Origin: Lethocerus indicus
Taxonomy: Eukaryota; Arthropoda; Insecta; Hemiptera; Belostomatidae
Direction: 5' to 3'
DNA: 64,000 nt
Assembly (NCBI GenBank): GCA_019843655.1
Contig: JACDQD010000003.1
Coordinates: 929,346 to 993,345, forward strand
Positions 40,255 through 52,500 of this stretch are shown here, one piece after another. A program made the translations under genes and the position numbers. Position 1 is the stretch's first letter, and the number at the start of each line of letters is the position of its first letter. The notes beneath the pieces were generated by a model, which made no database searches, was not told the DNA's origin, and saw only the letters and a program-made list of their open reading frames with translations.

Positions 40255-43200
40255 CTAAATTAATCGGGAATTCTTCGTACGGAATTCCTCCATAAACTGT
40301 ACCAACGCTTTGGTCTCTTCAACGGTGACTGCGTTATACAACGACGCTCGCAGGCCTCCAACGGATCTGCGGAATTAAATTTATGCGTTAAAATATATTA
40401 TGGAAAATTACTATAAAATGAATATTGAAAAAAATTCGAATTCAAATTACCTGTGCCCCTTCAATTGTATCATACCGAGATCCTTGGATTCGTTTAAAAA
40501 CAATTTCTCTAAATCTGTTGAACGTATCGTAAACGGTATATTCATTCTCGATCTGGCACTCTTTTCGATTGGACAATTGTAAAATTCGTCCGAATTGTCA
40601 ATAGCCGAATATAAAAGATTGCTTTTCACAATAGCTCGCTCTTCCATCTCTTTCACGCCTCCACATTTGTCAATCCACTCCAGTACTTTTCCGACAACGT
40701 AAATTCTAGTGTAAATAAATTTGATTTCCGTCAATAAATAGTATTCAGACTGAAGTCAACAATATTAATATCAAGATACATAATTTTGTTAACAATACCA
40801 TTAAAAGAAGAAAAAATATAAAAAAATGTTATCTATACAGTGTAGTCGGTAAGTGTCCAGTTATGCACTTAAGAACAGGATTAGAAGTATAAAATTTATT
40901 TTTTAGATTGACTTAGGGCAACAATTATTATATAAGGAATGTTATTTTTAAATTTAAATACATTCAAATTTTGCAATATTTTGTGCAAATCATACGATGG
41001 ATCTTTATATTTACGGTGTAGAAGCGATGATTCGTTTTCATAAAAAATATTTAATATTTTCTTTCCAAAATTTCTATCAAACAGTACCATTTTTTTCGAT
41101 ATTGAGAGGAATATTTATTTTGGTTCGTAGTGAAAAATAGAAAAAAAACAACGTCTCATTCGACGCGGGGCCGATATGATATCGCGCGATGAATTGTCGA
41201 ACGTTGAAACTGTTCGCGAGACATGAAAACATGAACTGTTGAACGACAAAGGTAGTTTACTTACGAGAAGCACGGTGGCGTATTATAGAGCGAGTTGTTT
41301 TGCGCCATAACTGTAAAATCGAATACCGAAGGGCAGTAGGGCAGGGCCGAATTCAACAAGTCCTGCCTCACTATAACGACAGTCGCACCGGCCGGACCGA
41401 TATTCTTCTGGGCTCCGGCGAATATCAAGCCGAACTGACCGTAAATTCAAGCTTTAGTATACGGCGAAACAAATTTCCAAACTGGGATCGTCAGACCCCA
41501 ATATCGAATATTTAAATACTGATAATGTTGAATATTGATTCTCTCTAATGGACTTACAACAATGATATTACAAAGTCTCATCAATTTCGATTCAAACTCT
41601 GAAATATATTAAATTTTAATTTTCACTAGCCTTTTTTAATGAAATTATTGACGCCGCTGTTTTCTCTTTAATCAATACGTAAAAGGCTTTGAGCGTCATA
41701 AATTTGGTAACCCTATACAATATATATTTTCGACCTAGCTTTAAATCTGTAGATTTTAAAAAAATAATAAAAAGTGATACAACCTTTGAAACGTCGACCG
41801 GTCTAGATAAAAAATTCGACGACATATCCGCGACCAAAGGTACGCCTTTGCTGTCCGGAACAAATTGGAATTCGACACCTGTTCATATCGAAATAAAAAG
41901 TATTTTACGGAATATTTTAAATACTTTGAAATGTCAGCACAAAGTGTGTACGGTTTAAAATATACTTACCGTTGATTGTCTCATTGGCGCAATAGTAAAG
42001 GTAGGAAGCGTTTGGATTCAGTTTCCAGGACGACTGATCCGGTACGTTTCTATAGCCGTCGGTCGGCGCCACAACTAGGTTGACTTTGCCGAATTTTTCG
42101 GCCTCTTTAGCCGCCTTCGCCGACCAAGAGCCTATCGATATTTTTTCGGTTATTAAATTATTAACGGTAAATAGTAATATTGATGATAAAATTGTAAATG
42201 TAAAAATCGCACAAATCAATACAGTAAAAGTAGCAACCAATTTACGGTACTTGCGACGCTCTCCGTTTGCTCACAAGTTCGGTCTTTCGCTAGGCCAGTT
42301 TTTAAGTCGCTGTCAATATTCAGTAGCCAGCCGGTTGGCGACTTACTTAAGCATGTACTTTCGTACAAATACTGTTCGGTATATATACATTGCCTGGCTA
42401 AAAAAAGTCTAGAAAAAGACCAGACTCGGATGAACAACGGTTAATTATATATAATTGAAACTGATTTAAAAACCTGTCACGACGTAGTCAGCGGAGCCAG
42501 TTCTCGACATCAAGTTTAAAGCGACCGCTGCAAACATTCCAGTTGCACCTCCTTGTAAAAAAAGTATCTTGTAATTGTCTGGAATGTTCCTTCACCAAAG
42601 AAATAAATATTATATTGGTAATATATTTGTTTTCTTATTGTTATAGTTAGTAGTTCTTCTAATATATCTAACTTAGGTAGTTGGGTATAATATTTTGCTA
42701 ACAGAAATAAAATTGCCTCTTAACTATGCATAATTCGAGTTGATCGTAGAAGCATAGAAAATTATTTTATAGTTGCAGCTCATCAAAATGTTTGAACTGG
42801 CCAGTTGTGCACTTAAGAACAGGATTAGAAGTAAAAATATTTATTTTTTATATTATATAAGGAGATGTTATTGTACAATTTAAATATATTCGTATTTGTA
42901 ATTGAAAAAAAATTCGGTCAGGATAACGACTAAGCTCGAATGATAAATATTATCTATTGTCGAGTAAATATTTTCAAATAATACTCGTAAAGGGTAAATA
43001 AATATAAATGGTTTTCAAGCAATAAGTGAAATATTTATCCCTGTGTAACATACAATAATTTTTTGAGCGTCAGTTGAGCTTCGTTGTTGATGCGTTCATA
43101 GTCGGCGGACCTGTGGCTCATTTCAACAACGCTGATTCCAGTATTTCTGTAATGGACAAATTCTCTCTGAACATCCAACAATACCTGCAATAATATAAAC

Positions 43201-44408
43201 TTATTATTCGACTACAGTCATTAATTCAAACGAAAACAAAATTTCGGCCAAATAATTATATTGATGGTGACAATTTTGTCATTTCCCATTGACATTATAC
43301 TCGAGATTAGAAACATTATTAGACTTTGATTTTACAAGTCTGAAAAGTATAAATTGCGTTGATATTATATTCAACAATTGATCATATTGGGAATTATACA
43401 ACTCATTTAAAATTCCACATTAACTTTTAAATTAAAAGATAATTTAAATTTGATTCTATAAATTCGAAAAAGAAATAGTTATATACATCAGTTGATTGAT
43501 TTGTTCATTGTTCTAGTTAAAGAACTATATTGTGAATTATTGCGGTTACATTATTTTTTATTAAAAAAAATAAGACTGGAATTATAATTAACAACATAAT
43601 AATCCATAAAATATATAACTGTGGTTAGAAAGAATTCCAATAACTGAAAGTTACACGTTTTCATTTTTGTTAGAGTCAACATCAAAAATTTAAATTACAA
43701 ATACGATTCAAATTTTATTTTGTAAATTTTTCAAATATATATATATATATAATTCAAGTACACTGGGAGTCAAAGTGTTCTATCAGTTATTTTCTATTAA
43801 CCATAATTTTGGAATTTAAAAATATACTGTAAATTATAATAATATAATGATAAATAATAATCGGTCAATGAAATTGTATTAGGCAATTCAATTTCTTTTA
43901 TTGATTGCTATTGATACTAAATTTTATTTTTAAAAATAATAAAAATTAATTTCACAAGACAACTTAAATATGATATTGAATAAAAATTCTTATAGTTTGA
44001 TACTGTTAAAATAATAATATACAGGTGTGAATACAAAGTATAATGAGTTTCACTTTTATATTTTGTATTCTTTGCATATAGTTATATGTAGTTCAAGTTA
44101 AAATATTAGAAAGTTTTTTAAGTAAAAAAAAAAAAAGAAGATAAGGAGTTGAGAATATATGAATGGAAGGTAAAGAGGTCATTGACACTCCTGTTAAGTG
44201 TGACTGGACTGACAAGTACTGGAATTTCAGAAGGTTATCCGGAGAATATTCCTTTTTTTTTTTTTAATGTTAAAAAGGGAGGGCTTGAAAAGCTCTGTGT
44301 TTTTTAAAATTTCAATAATAGTTTTATCGTTAATTGGGGGAAAGAAAAAATTAAATCTACCTCGTTCGGTAATTTGGCAGGGCCTGCACCGAAGTTTAAA
44401 ATTTCCAT
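40255..44408 (-). CDS. PSAT1: Phosphoserine aminotransferase
   Basis: Eight exons: 44361-44408, 43054-43184, 42474-42589, 41970-42131, 41784-41878, 41265-41434, 40451-40705 and 40255-40366. They sum to 1089 bp and 362 residues, the family's usual length. The start is [16 protein letters not shown]. Later come [53 protein letters not shown], and [17 protein letters not shown] with the PLP lysine at residue 194, then NTPPCF and [13 protein letters not shown]. It converts 3-phosphohydroxypyruvate and glutamate to phosphoserine and 2-oxoglutarate in the cytosol, the second step of serine synthesis. Introns 2 and 7-side sequences hold a dispersed repeat, and intron 3 a hairpin element. Confidence 0.96.
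40850..41000 (+). repeat. Dispersed repeat R, copy 1
   Basis: TTATGCACTTAAGAACAGGA, then TTAGAAGTA and an AT-rich tail, match copies at 42795-43010 and within the tandem at 49735-50815. It lies in PSAT1 intron 6. Confidence 0.6.
42238..42432. mobile_element. Hairpin element, diverged copy
   Basis: GTTCGGTCTTTCGCTAGGCC on the left pairs loosely with AGTCTAGAAAAAGACCAG on the right. ATTCAGTAGCC lies between them. It is in PSAT1 intron 3. Confidence 0.5.
42795..43010 (+). repeat. Dispersed repeat R, copy 2
   Basis: GTTGTGCACTTAAGAACAGG followed by ATTAGAAGTA, then TTCGGTCAGGATAACG and AAGCTCGAATG. It matches the PyK intron-1 tandem more fully than copy 1. It lies in PSAT1 intron 2. Confidence 0.65.
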
Positions 44409-44560
44409 CGTCTCTTATTTATAAACGGCGAAAAACACTTGAAATTAGAAACGGAAAAAATTGAAAATTGAAAAAGGAACAAAGACCGCACTGTGAAGCG
44501 TCCACCGAATTGTAGGCCTGCGTTCGACACGTGATATTGCCTTTTATCTGCCAATAACTG
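44409..44560. promoter_or_regulatory. Putative shared PSAT1-PyK divergent promoter
   Basis: Only about 150 bp separate the PSAT1 start codon from the region where the upstream PyK leader exon appears to begin. Neither transcription start is visible, so the boundary is an estimate. Confidence 0.4.
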
Positions 44561-45534
44561 GACTATTTGACCCAGTGGCCGGTGTCAAGGATGGACCGTT
44601 CTGTCCGCCCCCTCCCTCTCCTCCTCTGTCACAACGCCGCAGCATCTCCGTCCTGCAACACGCGCCAGACAGCGATAACACATCCGGCTTTTATTATCGC
44701 ATTACGAAATTATTATTACCGTACGACAAGGTGAGCGATTTAATTTTATTTAGAAACTTATTGTTTTAAATTGCCCCGAAACAAAACCGGTTTGACAACT
44801 CCTTTTCTCTCCTCTCTCTCTCTGTTAGGTTTTATAAAAATAAAACGGAAGAAAACTGGTACGTTTATAACTGTATATTATTTAATGAGTTTTATATTCG
44901 CTTATACAATTTTGAAATAATATTTAGAATTGGGTTGGAAATAATTTTGCTGTAACTTTTTCCCCAAGAATGTAGACATATTTTTAAATGGAAACAATTT
45001 ACAATAAAAGACGGACATTTACGTTTAAATATTTTATCGATATCTTTAATTTTGAGCCTCAAATAAATAAAATCATTTTTGTAATTTATCGTTCCAATTT
45101 AAAATTTTGAAACGATACATATTTCTAAATTCCTGTATAATCGTTTATTGAATCTTATTTCCGTATTTCAATAACTTTTAAGTGTGAAAAGAAAAGTGGG
45201 GAGTGGTTGTTGGCATTACGCTCCAATCGGACTCTATTGACACACTGAAAGGACTGTTGATATAAGAAAAAAAAAAACTTTCAGAGTTAAGAAAACACAA
45301 AAAAAAAAAGGAAAGAAATTGAAACTCACTTTTACACATTGAGTGTTGCTAGTGGGAAAGACACAAGGTCTGAAAAGTGCAGTAATTAAACTATCAATTT
45401 GAGAGTGAACGTGAAACAGTTATTGTACCAACTTTAATATTTTTTGTCACTTTCTCTCTAGTCGAAGAACACGACGACGACAAGTTTGAAAAATGAAGGC
45501 TGTCGAACGCCAACGGACTGAATCCGGAAATTTT
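44560..45534 (+). CDS. PyK: Alternative 5' exons of pyruvate kinase
   Basis: A probable leader exon ends at 44730 with a GACAAG/GTGAGC donor. A second exon, 45462-45534, has a strong pyrimidine-tract acceptor and a GTAAGT donor. The second exon has an ATG at 45493-45495 and encodes MKAVERQRTESGNF, exactly 14 codons. It therefore ends in phase 0, the phase required by PyK exon 2 at 54387. I infer an upstream-promoter isoform whose N-terminus replaces MAGK. The link to PyK rests on phase, orientation and lack of another partner gene, and needs RNA evidence. Confidence 0.5.
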
Positions 45535-48410
45535 GTAAGTTTCATACAAAGTTATTTCGTAAAAAAAAAAAATACTCTTTCTTATCTTAGATATATCGAC
45601 ACAACTGAAATTAATACATTAAGAGATTCGGACTTATTCTGTAGATCCAGACTGAATCTGATTTGAGAATGTAAGTAGAAAATTTATAAAGGATGAATAA
45701 CAAATAATATGGATTCAGTTTTCAATAACAGTTCAATGTGAGAAATATTTATTCCCTATTTTTTTTTTTTTTTGGACGACAGGAGGAAAAAATACATAAA
45801 TATGTATTTATTTTAAAACAAATAGGCAAATTACTTTCGACAAAACGGTTAATAACGGTTAACTAATGGAATGCTTAAGCCGAACAGTAATACAATGTAG
45901 AAATAAAAACAGTCCCGTTTATATTTTTGCCGTACATTTTAAAATATTTTATTGATCAAAAAATTATTACGAATATTAATGTAAACAGTACTAAAAGACT
46001 AAAGAACTAGCCACAATATAAAATAAAAATTATTATCAATTTACTACGAAAAAATGCAACATTTAATAATAATTGCGACTGGTGTCTCGATAAATTCTGC
46101 ATTTTAAAATATTTACCCCAATATCTGCTTACAGTTTTTTGTATAATGTCCAGTCTATCTGAGTGATTCTCTGATTGATTTCCTGCTCAAAACAAATATT
46201 TGATCCTGGTTTTTCTGCTTCTCGCCATCGTCGTCAGTAGCATTCGATTTGTAGCACAGTGATGTCCCTACACAATAACAATATTTTTATTAAATATAAA
46301 CATGCGCGCAAGCGTTTCCCTAAAATGTATCGGGCATTTATTTGGAAATTAATGTTTTTTTTTTGTTTAATAAAATGTCAAATATTCGATTAATTCCACT
46401 CATTAAAAAATTGAAGTGATCGTTTTCAGTTAAAAATGATTAGGTTAATTATAATTTGAAATTAATTTTTAGTTACCGAAAGCTGTAATAAGCCCTCTCC
46501 ACCACGACTGGTCGAGATAATACAGCTCTTGAGATTTATCGTCGTTTTATTTTTTGCGATATTAAAAATTTCTCATTCTTAAGCCTTTCAATTAATATTT
46601 CTGACAAATGATATTTCCATTCTTTGGGAAATAATATTATAACAAATATCATTTTGCTTATTAATACGATTGGGATAACATTTTTAATTCAAAGCACGGA
46701 AAAAAAAATTATTCATATCAAATAATAGAATTATGGCTGAAACTGAACTATACTAAAATAATGTTTATAAAAACATTAAAATTATTACGAGATTAAATTT
46801 ACTACAAAATTACAAATATAATTTAAATGGTTAAGCTATAATTTGATAAAAAATTTATTGACTATTGATTAATAATTACTTGGGCCTGGATAAAATTGTT
46901 TAGTTATGGTTGTTATTTTAAAAACTATACAGCCATTTAACTATATTAGAAATAAAATGTACTTATTTTTTATCCTATATTTTATAGCTATTTCTGCTAA
47001 ACTTTTACTATAATTTTTATAATTTTACAAACCCAGAAAATAAATTATACACTGGTAATCTGTGTAATGTAATTTAGCATCTAAATAGCTCCTCAAGTAC
47101 TCAAATAAATTCTAAGAAAAATGTTTATAAACGTGTTCTGTAAACTCTACAAATTTCATTAATCCAAAGGTTTAAATTTAATAATCCCAGTGATTAATTT
47201 GGATATAAATATGCCGAGTGGATTAAATGTGACAAATATTCAATCAACTCTTAATATGATTTATGACATTAATAACACTTGACAGTTCGAAATTCTTTCT
47301 TCAAAAGAATATTCAAATCTAACAATTCATGGTTATTTGATAAGTTATTATTAATTAATATTTTACGCCCATCTCCAAAAGAGAAAATTAAATGTACTAA
47401 GTTTGTTTTGTGTGTTTATTGTTTATTATAGTACGTTTTTTTAACCGTTTGAATCGATTTTGTACATAGATCGTAAAAGAAAAAAAATTTTTAACTGTAA
47501 TTAAAGATTATGTCATTGCATAAAAGACCATAATAATATCCACGAAATAAAACTGAGCATATATCGTAAATTATATCAAAAGTCGACCGAATTACCGAGC
47601 CGATTCAAAATGATAGAATTGAAATTGGAATTAAGCCAAAAGTACTTAAATAAATAAGCAACGCCGGCCGGTGTCAAAATCATAATATAAAAGAAAACTG
47701 GCCATTACGAGGTCAGTCGCAAAAATATATAATACAAAAATATATCGTATAAATAATGTATATAATTAAACAGTAGCGAAGGTCGTAATGTAATAATCGA
47801 AGACAGTGATGATTCATAAAATCTGAATAAATGAACTTGTTCAATGTTTCTCTGTACCTCCTGGAACAGTGACCTGGAACGTAACGAAAATATATTATTA
47901 CGAGAAATGTTTCGAATATCCACATACAGAAAATATATTAATTTATTTTTTTCATAGGCACGAATGTCCGAAATAATTGTTTTTATTCGTTGAATTCGTT
48001 CTCGCAACTATACTTATATATATATCTGGCAAGAAAACGATAATCAAAATGTCATTTGGGGTATTAATTTAATTAATTTGACATCTATTTGTGTACATTT
48101 AAGAATATATCTTTTGAGTGCTAATAATAATTCTGTCTCTTCTCCAGTACATTACACAGTTATATTGAATTTGTCAGTTCCGAATTGTTCGAAATTTCGT
48201 TCCTTTTTCAATATAGAATACTTACATTGGAGTGACCGAAACTTGAAATAACGAAATTAATAATAAAATAGTCGTAGTTGGCTCGGATTGAATTTAACTG
48301 GATATCGTTAGTGAAATCGGCCATTTATAAAAATCGCTGTACCAACTTTTAAATAACGGTACCTTGAATTTATAATTAAAATTAATTGTAATATTTTAAT
48401 TAAATATATA
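45535..48410. other. Gene-free AT-rich intronic or upstream DNA
   Basis: I found no coding exon. A half copy of the hairpin family lies near 46195-46260 (TTCTCGCCATCGTCGTCAG). Short minus-strand frames near 47705-48007 are low-complexity. Confidence 0.45.
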
Positions 48411-48412
48411 TT

Positions 48413-49210
48413 TTGTCTATTGGCACTTTTAGAACAGTTTTAAAAAACAAATTTATTATCTTTCGGCAAAAATTTGTTTCAAGTTACAACATACTTTCCA
48501 ATTATGCATGTTACTGGAAGAATATATCGAAATTCCAGAAAAAATAAATGTATAAAAAATAAAAACAGGTTTTATACACGTTTATTATATAATATTTTTT
48601 TAATTAGGAATAACATTCTGACTTATTTTTATTTGAGTTCAACTTCTATGTAAATCCCCTTCCGTGAATATAATCTTCAAACTGTAATTTTCTGCCGGAA
48701 AAATTGTTATAGACCTGTTTCCATTAAATAAATTAAATAATTTATTTTAATAAATTTCCTTGTTGTTTCGTTTCGGGACTAAATTCAAAAGTTACATTTT
48801 TTCGACTCTTAAAAAAATCGACGTTTAAAAAAAAAATATACATATTACCGTATATCTTGTTTATTGGGACTTTTAGTACAGTTTTGAAAAACAGATTTAT
48901 TATCTTTCGACAAAAAATTTGTTTCAAGTTACAACATAGTTTTTTCCACTTCAGCATGCATGTAACAAAAAAATTGTCCACATTTATCCTGGAAGAATAT
49001 CTCAAAATTCCAGAAAAAATAAATGTATACAAAAAAAACAGGTTTTAATACGCGTTTATTATATATAATATATTTTAATTAGGAATAACATTCTAAATTA
49101 TTGATATTTGAGTTTAAATTCCACGAAAATCCCGTTTTAAATTATTACGACTCCAAGAGTCTTCAAACTGTAATTTTCTGACGGAAAAATTGTTTCCATT
49201 AAATAATTCA
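48413..49210 (+). repeat. Two-copy direct duplication, about 440 bp apart
   Basis: Segments 48413-48735 and 48851-49210 share long matches in the same order: TTTATTATCTTTCG, TTGTTTCAAGTTACAACATA, TTCCAGAAAAAATAAATGTAT, TAATTAGGAATAACATTCT and CTTCAAACTGTAATTTTCTG. It lies just upstream of the PyK MAGK exon. Confidence 0.8.
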
Positions 49211-49583
49211 TTTTTCGGTTTTCGTACAGATTCGTTTCCGGAAAGAGTTCCTTTTTCGACTATTGTTTTTTTTCTTTCTATATATACGTTTAAAAATATA
49301 TATATATTACCGTCGTAAATGAATTTTGGGCGATATGGAAAAAAGACAGAATTTCGCGTTTCGGACTTTCTTCGATCGCGCCCCCATTTTCGGTTTCTAT
49401 TTTTTTAAGACGGTTTCTTTTGAAATTGTCATTTTATATTGGACGGGGCGTAGCGACCGGTGGCAGGGCCGATCAGCTGATCCGACCGGATTGTCATTTT
49501 CGCGATCCATCTCTCGGGAGGGGAAATTTTTTCTCTCTCTTTTCTGCCTTTTTCCCCATTGAAGATTTAACATTGAGCTAGCG

Positions 49584-52500
49584 ATGGCCGGCAAGGTAAG
49601 TCGAAATCGCATTGAATTCCCTGAAAATGCCTGTTCTATTTTAATGCGACGGACTTGTTTTTCCCCGTTTTAATATCGCCACTTTCTCACCGCCCTCCTC
49701 TCAATGATTTACCCGGATTTTTTTTTTTGCCCCAGAATTTAACTTCTTAAATTTATCAGGCGCGATCGTATACTCCCTCTTTTATTTTTTCCGACGTTTA
49801 ACCGATATTTGGATTTAATTGAAATAACGAAAATATTAACAGGTCTTTTGACGATACCATTACAATAGAAAAACAGGAATTTCTGCTCGTTAACCTTAGA
49901 AAGGGGCTGAGAAATATTTCTTTTTAATTCCTATAAAATTGTTAACTCGACAAATTTAAATATTAGGACATTGCCTCTCGACTGTGCAAATTTTTGAACC
50001 TACCAATTGTGCACTCAAGAACAGTATTAGAAGTATAATATTTATTTTTTTTATATTATATAAGTAACGTTATTGCACAATTTAAATATGTTTATATATT
50101 TGCGATTGGAAAAAATTCAGTCGGTATAACCGCTAAGCTCGAATGTCCAGTAAATATTTTCAAATAATACTAATAACGGGTGAAATCGGTCCGGAAATGT
50201 ATTCGATTTTTTTTCCCCAATTTCAACTTCTTAAGGGCGCGATTCGGATTTCATTAAAATACTGGAATTTGAATTTTTTTTACAACAGGTCTTTTGACAA
50301 TACCGTTATACGAAAACCAGGAATTTCTGCTAGTTAAGCCGAGAAATATTTCTTTTTAATTCCTATAAAATTGTTAACTCGACAAATTTAAATATTAGGA
50401 CATTGCCTCTCGACTGTGCAAATTTTTTGAACCGGCCAATTGTGCACTCAAGAACGGTATTAGAAGTATAATATTTATTTTTTTTTTATATTGTACAAGT
50501 AACGTTATTGCACAATTTAAATATGTTCCAATTTGCGATTGGAAAAAAATTCAGTCGGGTAAATATTTTCAAATAATACTAATAACGGGTGAAATCGGTC
50601 CAGAAATGTATTCGATTTTTTTTCCCACGAATTTCAACTTCTTAAGGATGATATACTCCTTTTTATTTTTTTCGACGTTTAACCGATATTCGGATTTAAT
50701 TAAAATACAGGAATTCGAATTTTTTTTACAACAGGTCTTCTGACAATACCGTTATACGAAAACCAGAAATTTCTGATTGTCAAGCCGAGACAATATTTCA
50801 TTTCAACTCCTATTTCGGGCTTCTTTATTTTTCGACGATATATCTGTTTTATATTTGAACGTTCGGTATAATTTTTTTTTTCGTCGAACCCCTATTTTTA
50901 GGGGACTCCTAAAAATACCCCTTTTTTTTTTGGGATCAATTGGATTGAATTTTGTCCCATCTTTTTATCACTCTATCGTCCGGGATGTGTTTCGAAATTG
51001 CTTAATTTCAATTTTTTTTTTTTGTACGGCGTCCGGCGAATCGATTTTTTTCAGAACGACCGACACTTTAAATATCTCTACGGCGCTATATTTATAACTC
51101 TGTAGGCGGGAAATAAAGTCGTAATTTTTATGCGCCCTTATTATTAAAGATCCGTCCGATATAAATAAATGCGGAATTCTTTTTCGCACTTACGCCAAGG
51201 AAATGGCAATTTACATTATAGATTAGCGTCTTCCTTCTCTCGCCTTCTATCAGCGGGCCTGCGCTTTTTGTTCCGTTCTAAATTGCTCGTTATTCACAGC
51301 GGCGACAAACACATTCGTTCAGTTTACAAACTAACATATAATATTCTCTGATTTTCTTTGTTATAATTTGTCTTGAAAAAATTTTGGTCATTTTGTATTC
51401 GACATTATCTCGCAGAATTGGGTCAGATGAAAATATCTTATTGATCCGTGATCGGATCAAGCGGACTTAATAAGTCGTTATTCGTATTCTGTTTGCCCTT
51501 GTTTTTCTGTTGAAAAAACTATTTTGTAGACAATGTTTTTGCAACAATTAATTATAGGAGTTGATAAAGTCCAACTAAAAAAAAAAACAATTTTTTTTTT
51601 TTTTTATTCATTCAACAAAATAGTTCATCGGTCTTTGTTTCTTCAAATTGAAGGCATTTGATGCTGTGAAAAAAAAAAAACGCTTACAATTTGAAATGTT
51701 AATGTTTATACAATAGAAATGATTTTATAAAATATCTTGTCACCGCATTTCATAATCAGAATCTGAATCTTAATTTTTTTTTTCCAATGTTTTGAATTTA
51801 TTCTTTCGTTACAGTCTTTAGGATTGCAGGTTGAAATTGAATCTCGTCTACCTTTATTTACAATACTTCTTAGCTTTAATTTTTTTTTAGTGATAATAAT
51901 AAAAATATTTGGCCACAGTAGGCTGTTATTGAAATCGTGAGTTATAATTGAGCGTTGATACAGAAATATTTCTAGTCCAGAAAGTTCAATTCGGAATAGC
52001 AAATCTGTTGTATATTTTTCAACTTTTGATTGTTAATATTAAACGTTTCCAGCAGGGATCTTGGCTATAGTCTTTAAGGAAGTGTTCGGATTTTTTGCGA
52101 AGCTTTACAATAATAATTGGCCGAATGACCTGAACTTGAAACTTGAAGTCTGTAAAAAAAAACTGCACTTAGAGATTAGACCTTGGGCCGAAGTTGAGGT
52201 TGTTGCCGAAAGAGTGCATCACCGACCCTTTGTGAAAAAACTAAATTTGAACTTTTTGGACAATGCACCTGTTACTAACCAAATATCTTGCCGAAATAAT
52301 GTCGTTTTATATCGCTTAAAATAACTAAAGGGAATATAAAAACAGATATATACGTATACTGTTTATCTTTTTTACAATAAAATACCAATGTACCGTCTGT
52401 AAAGGTGGAACAGAAAAGAATTTATAATTTATTTTTATTATATTTATTTTATGGATAATTTATTTTTATTCGATTCTATTGCCCAGTAATTATTCAACCG

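Noticed and set aside
44575..44769. Proline-rich ORF from 44575 as a protein
   Set aside because: It lacks an ATG and runs through a good splice donor at 44731; it is better read as a leader exon.
47705..48007. 100-codon minus-strand ORF
   Set aside because: Low-complexity Ile/Tyr/Phe-rich translation of AT-rich DNA, with no splice or homology support.
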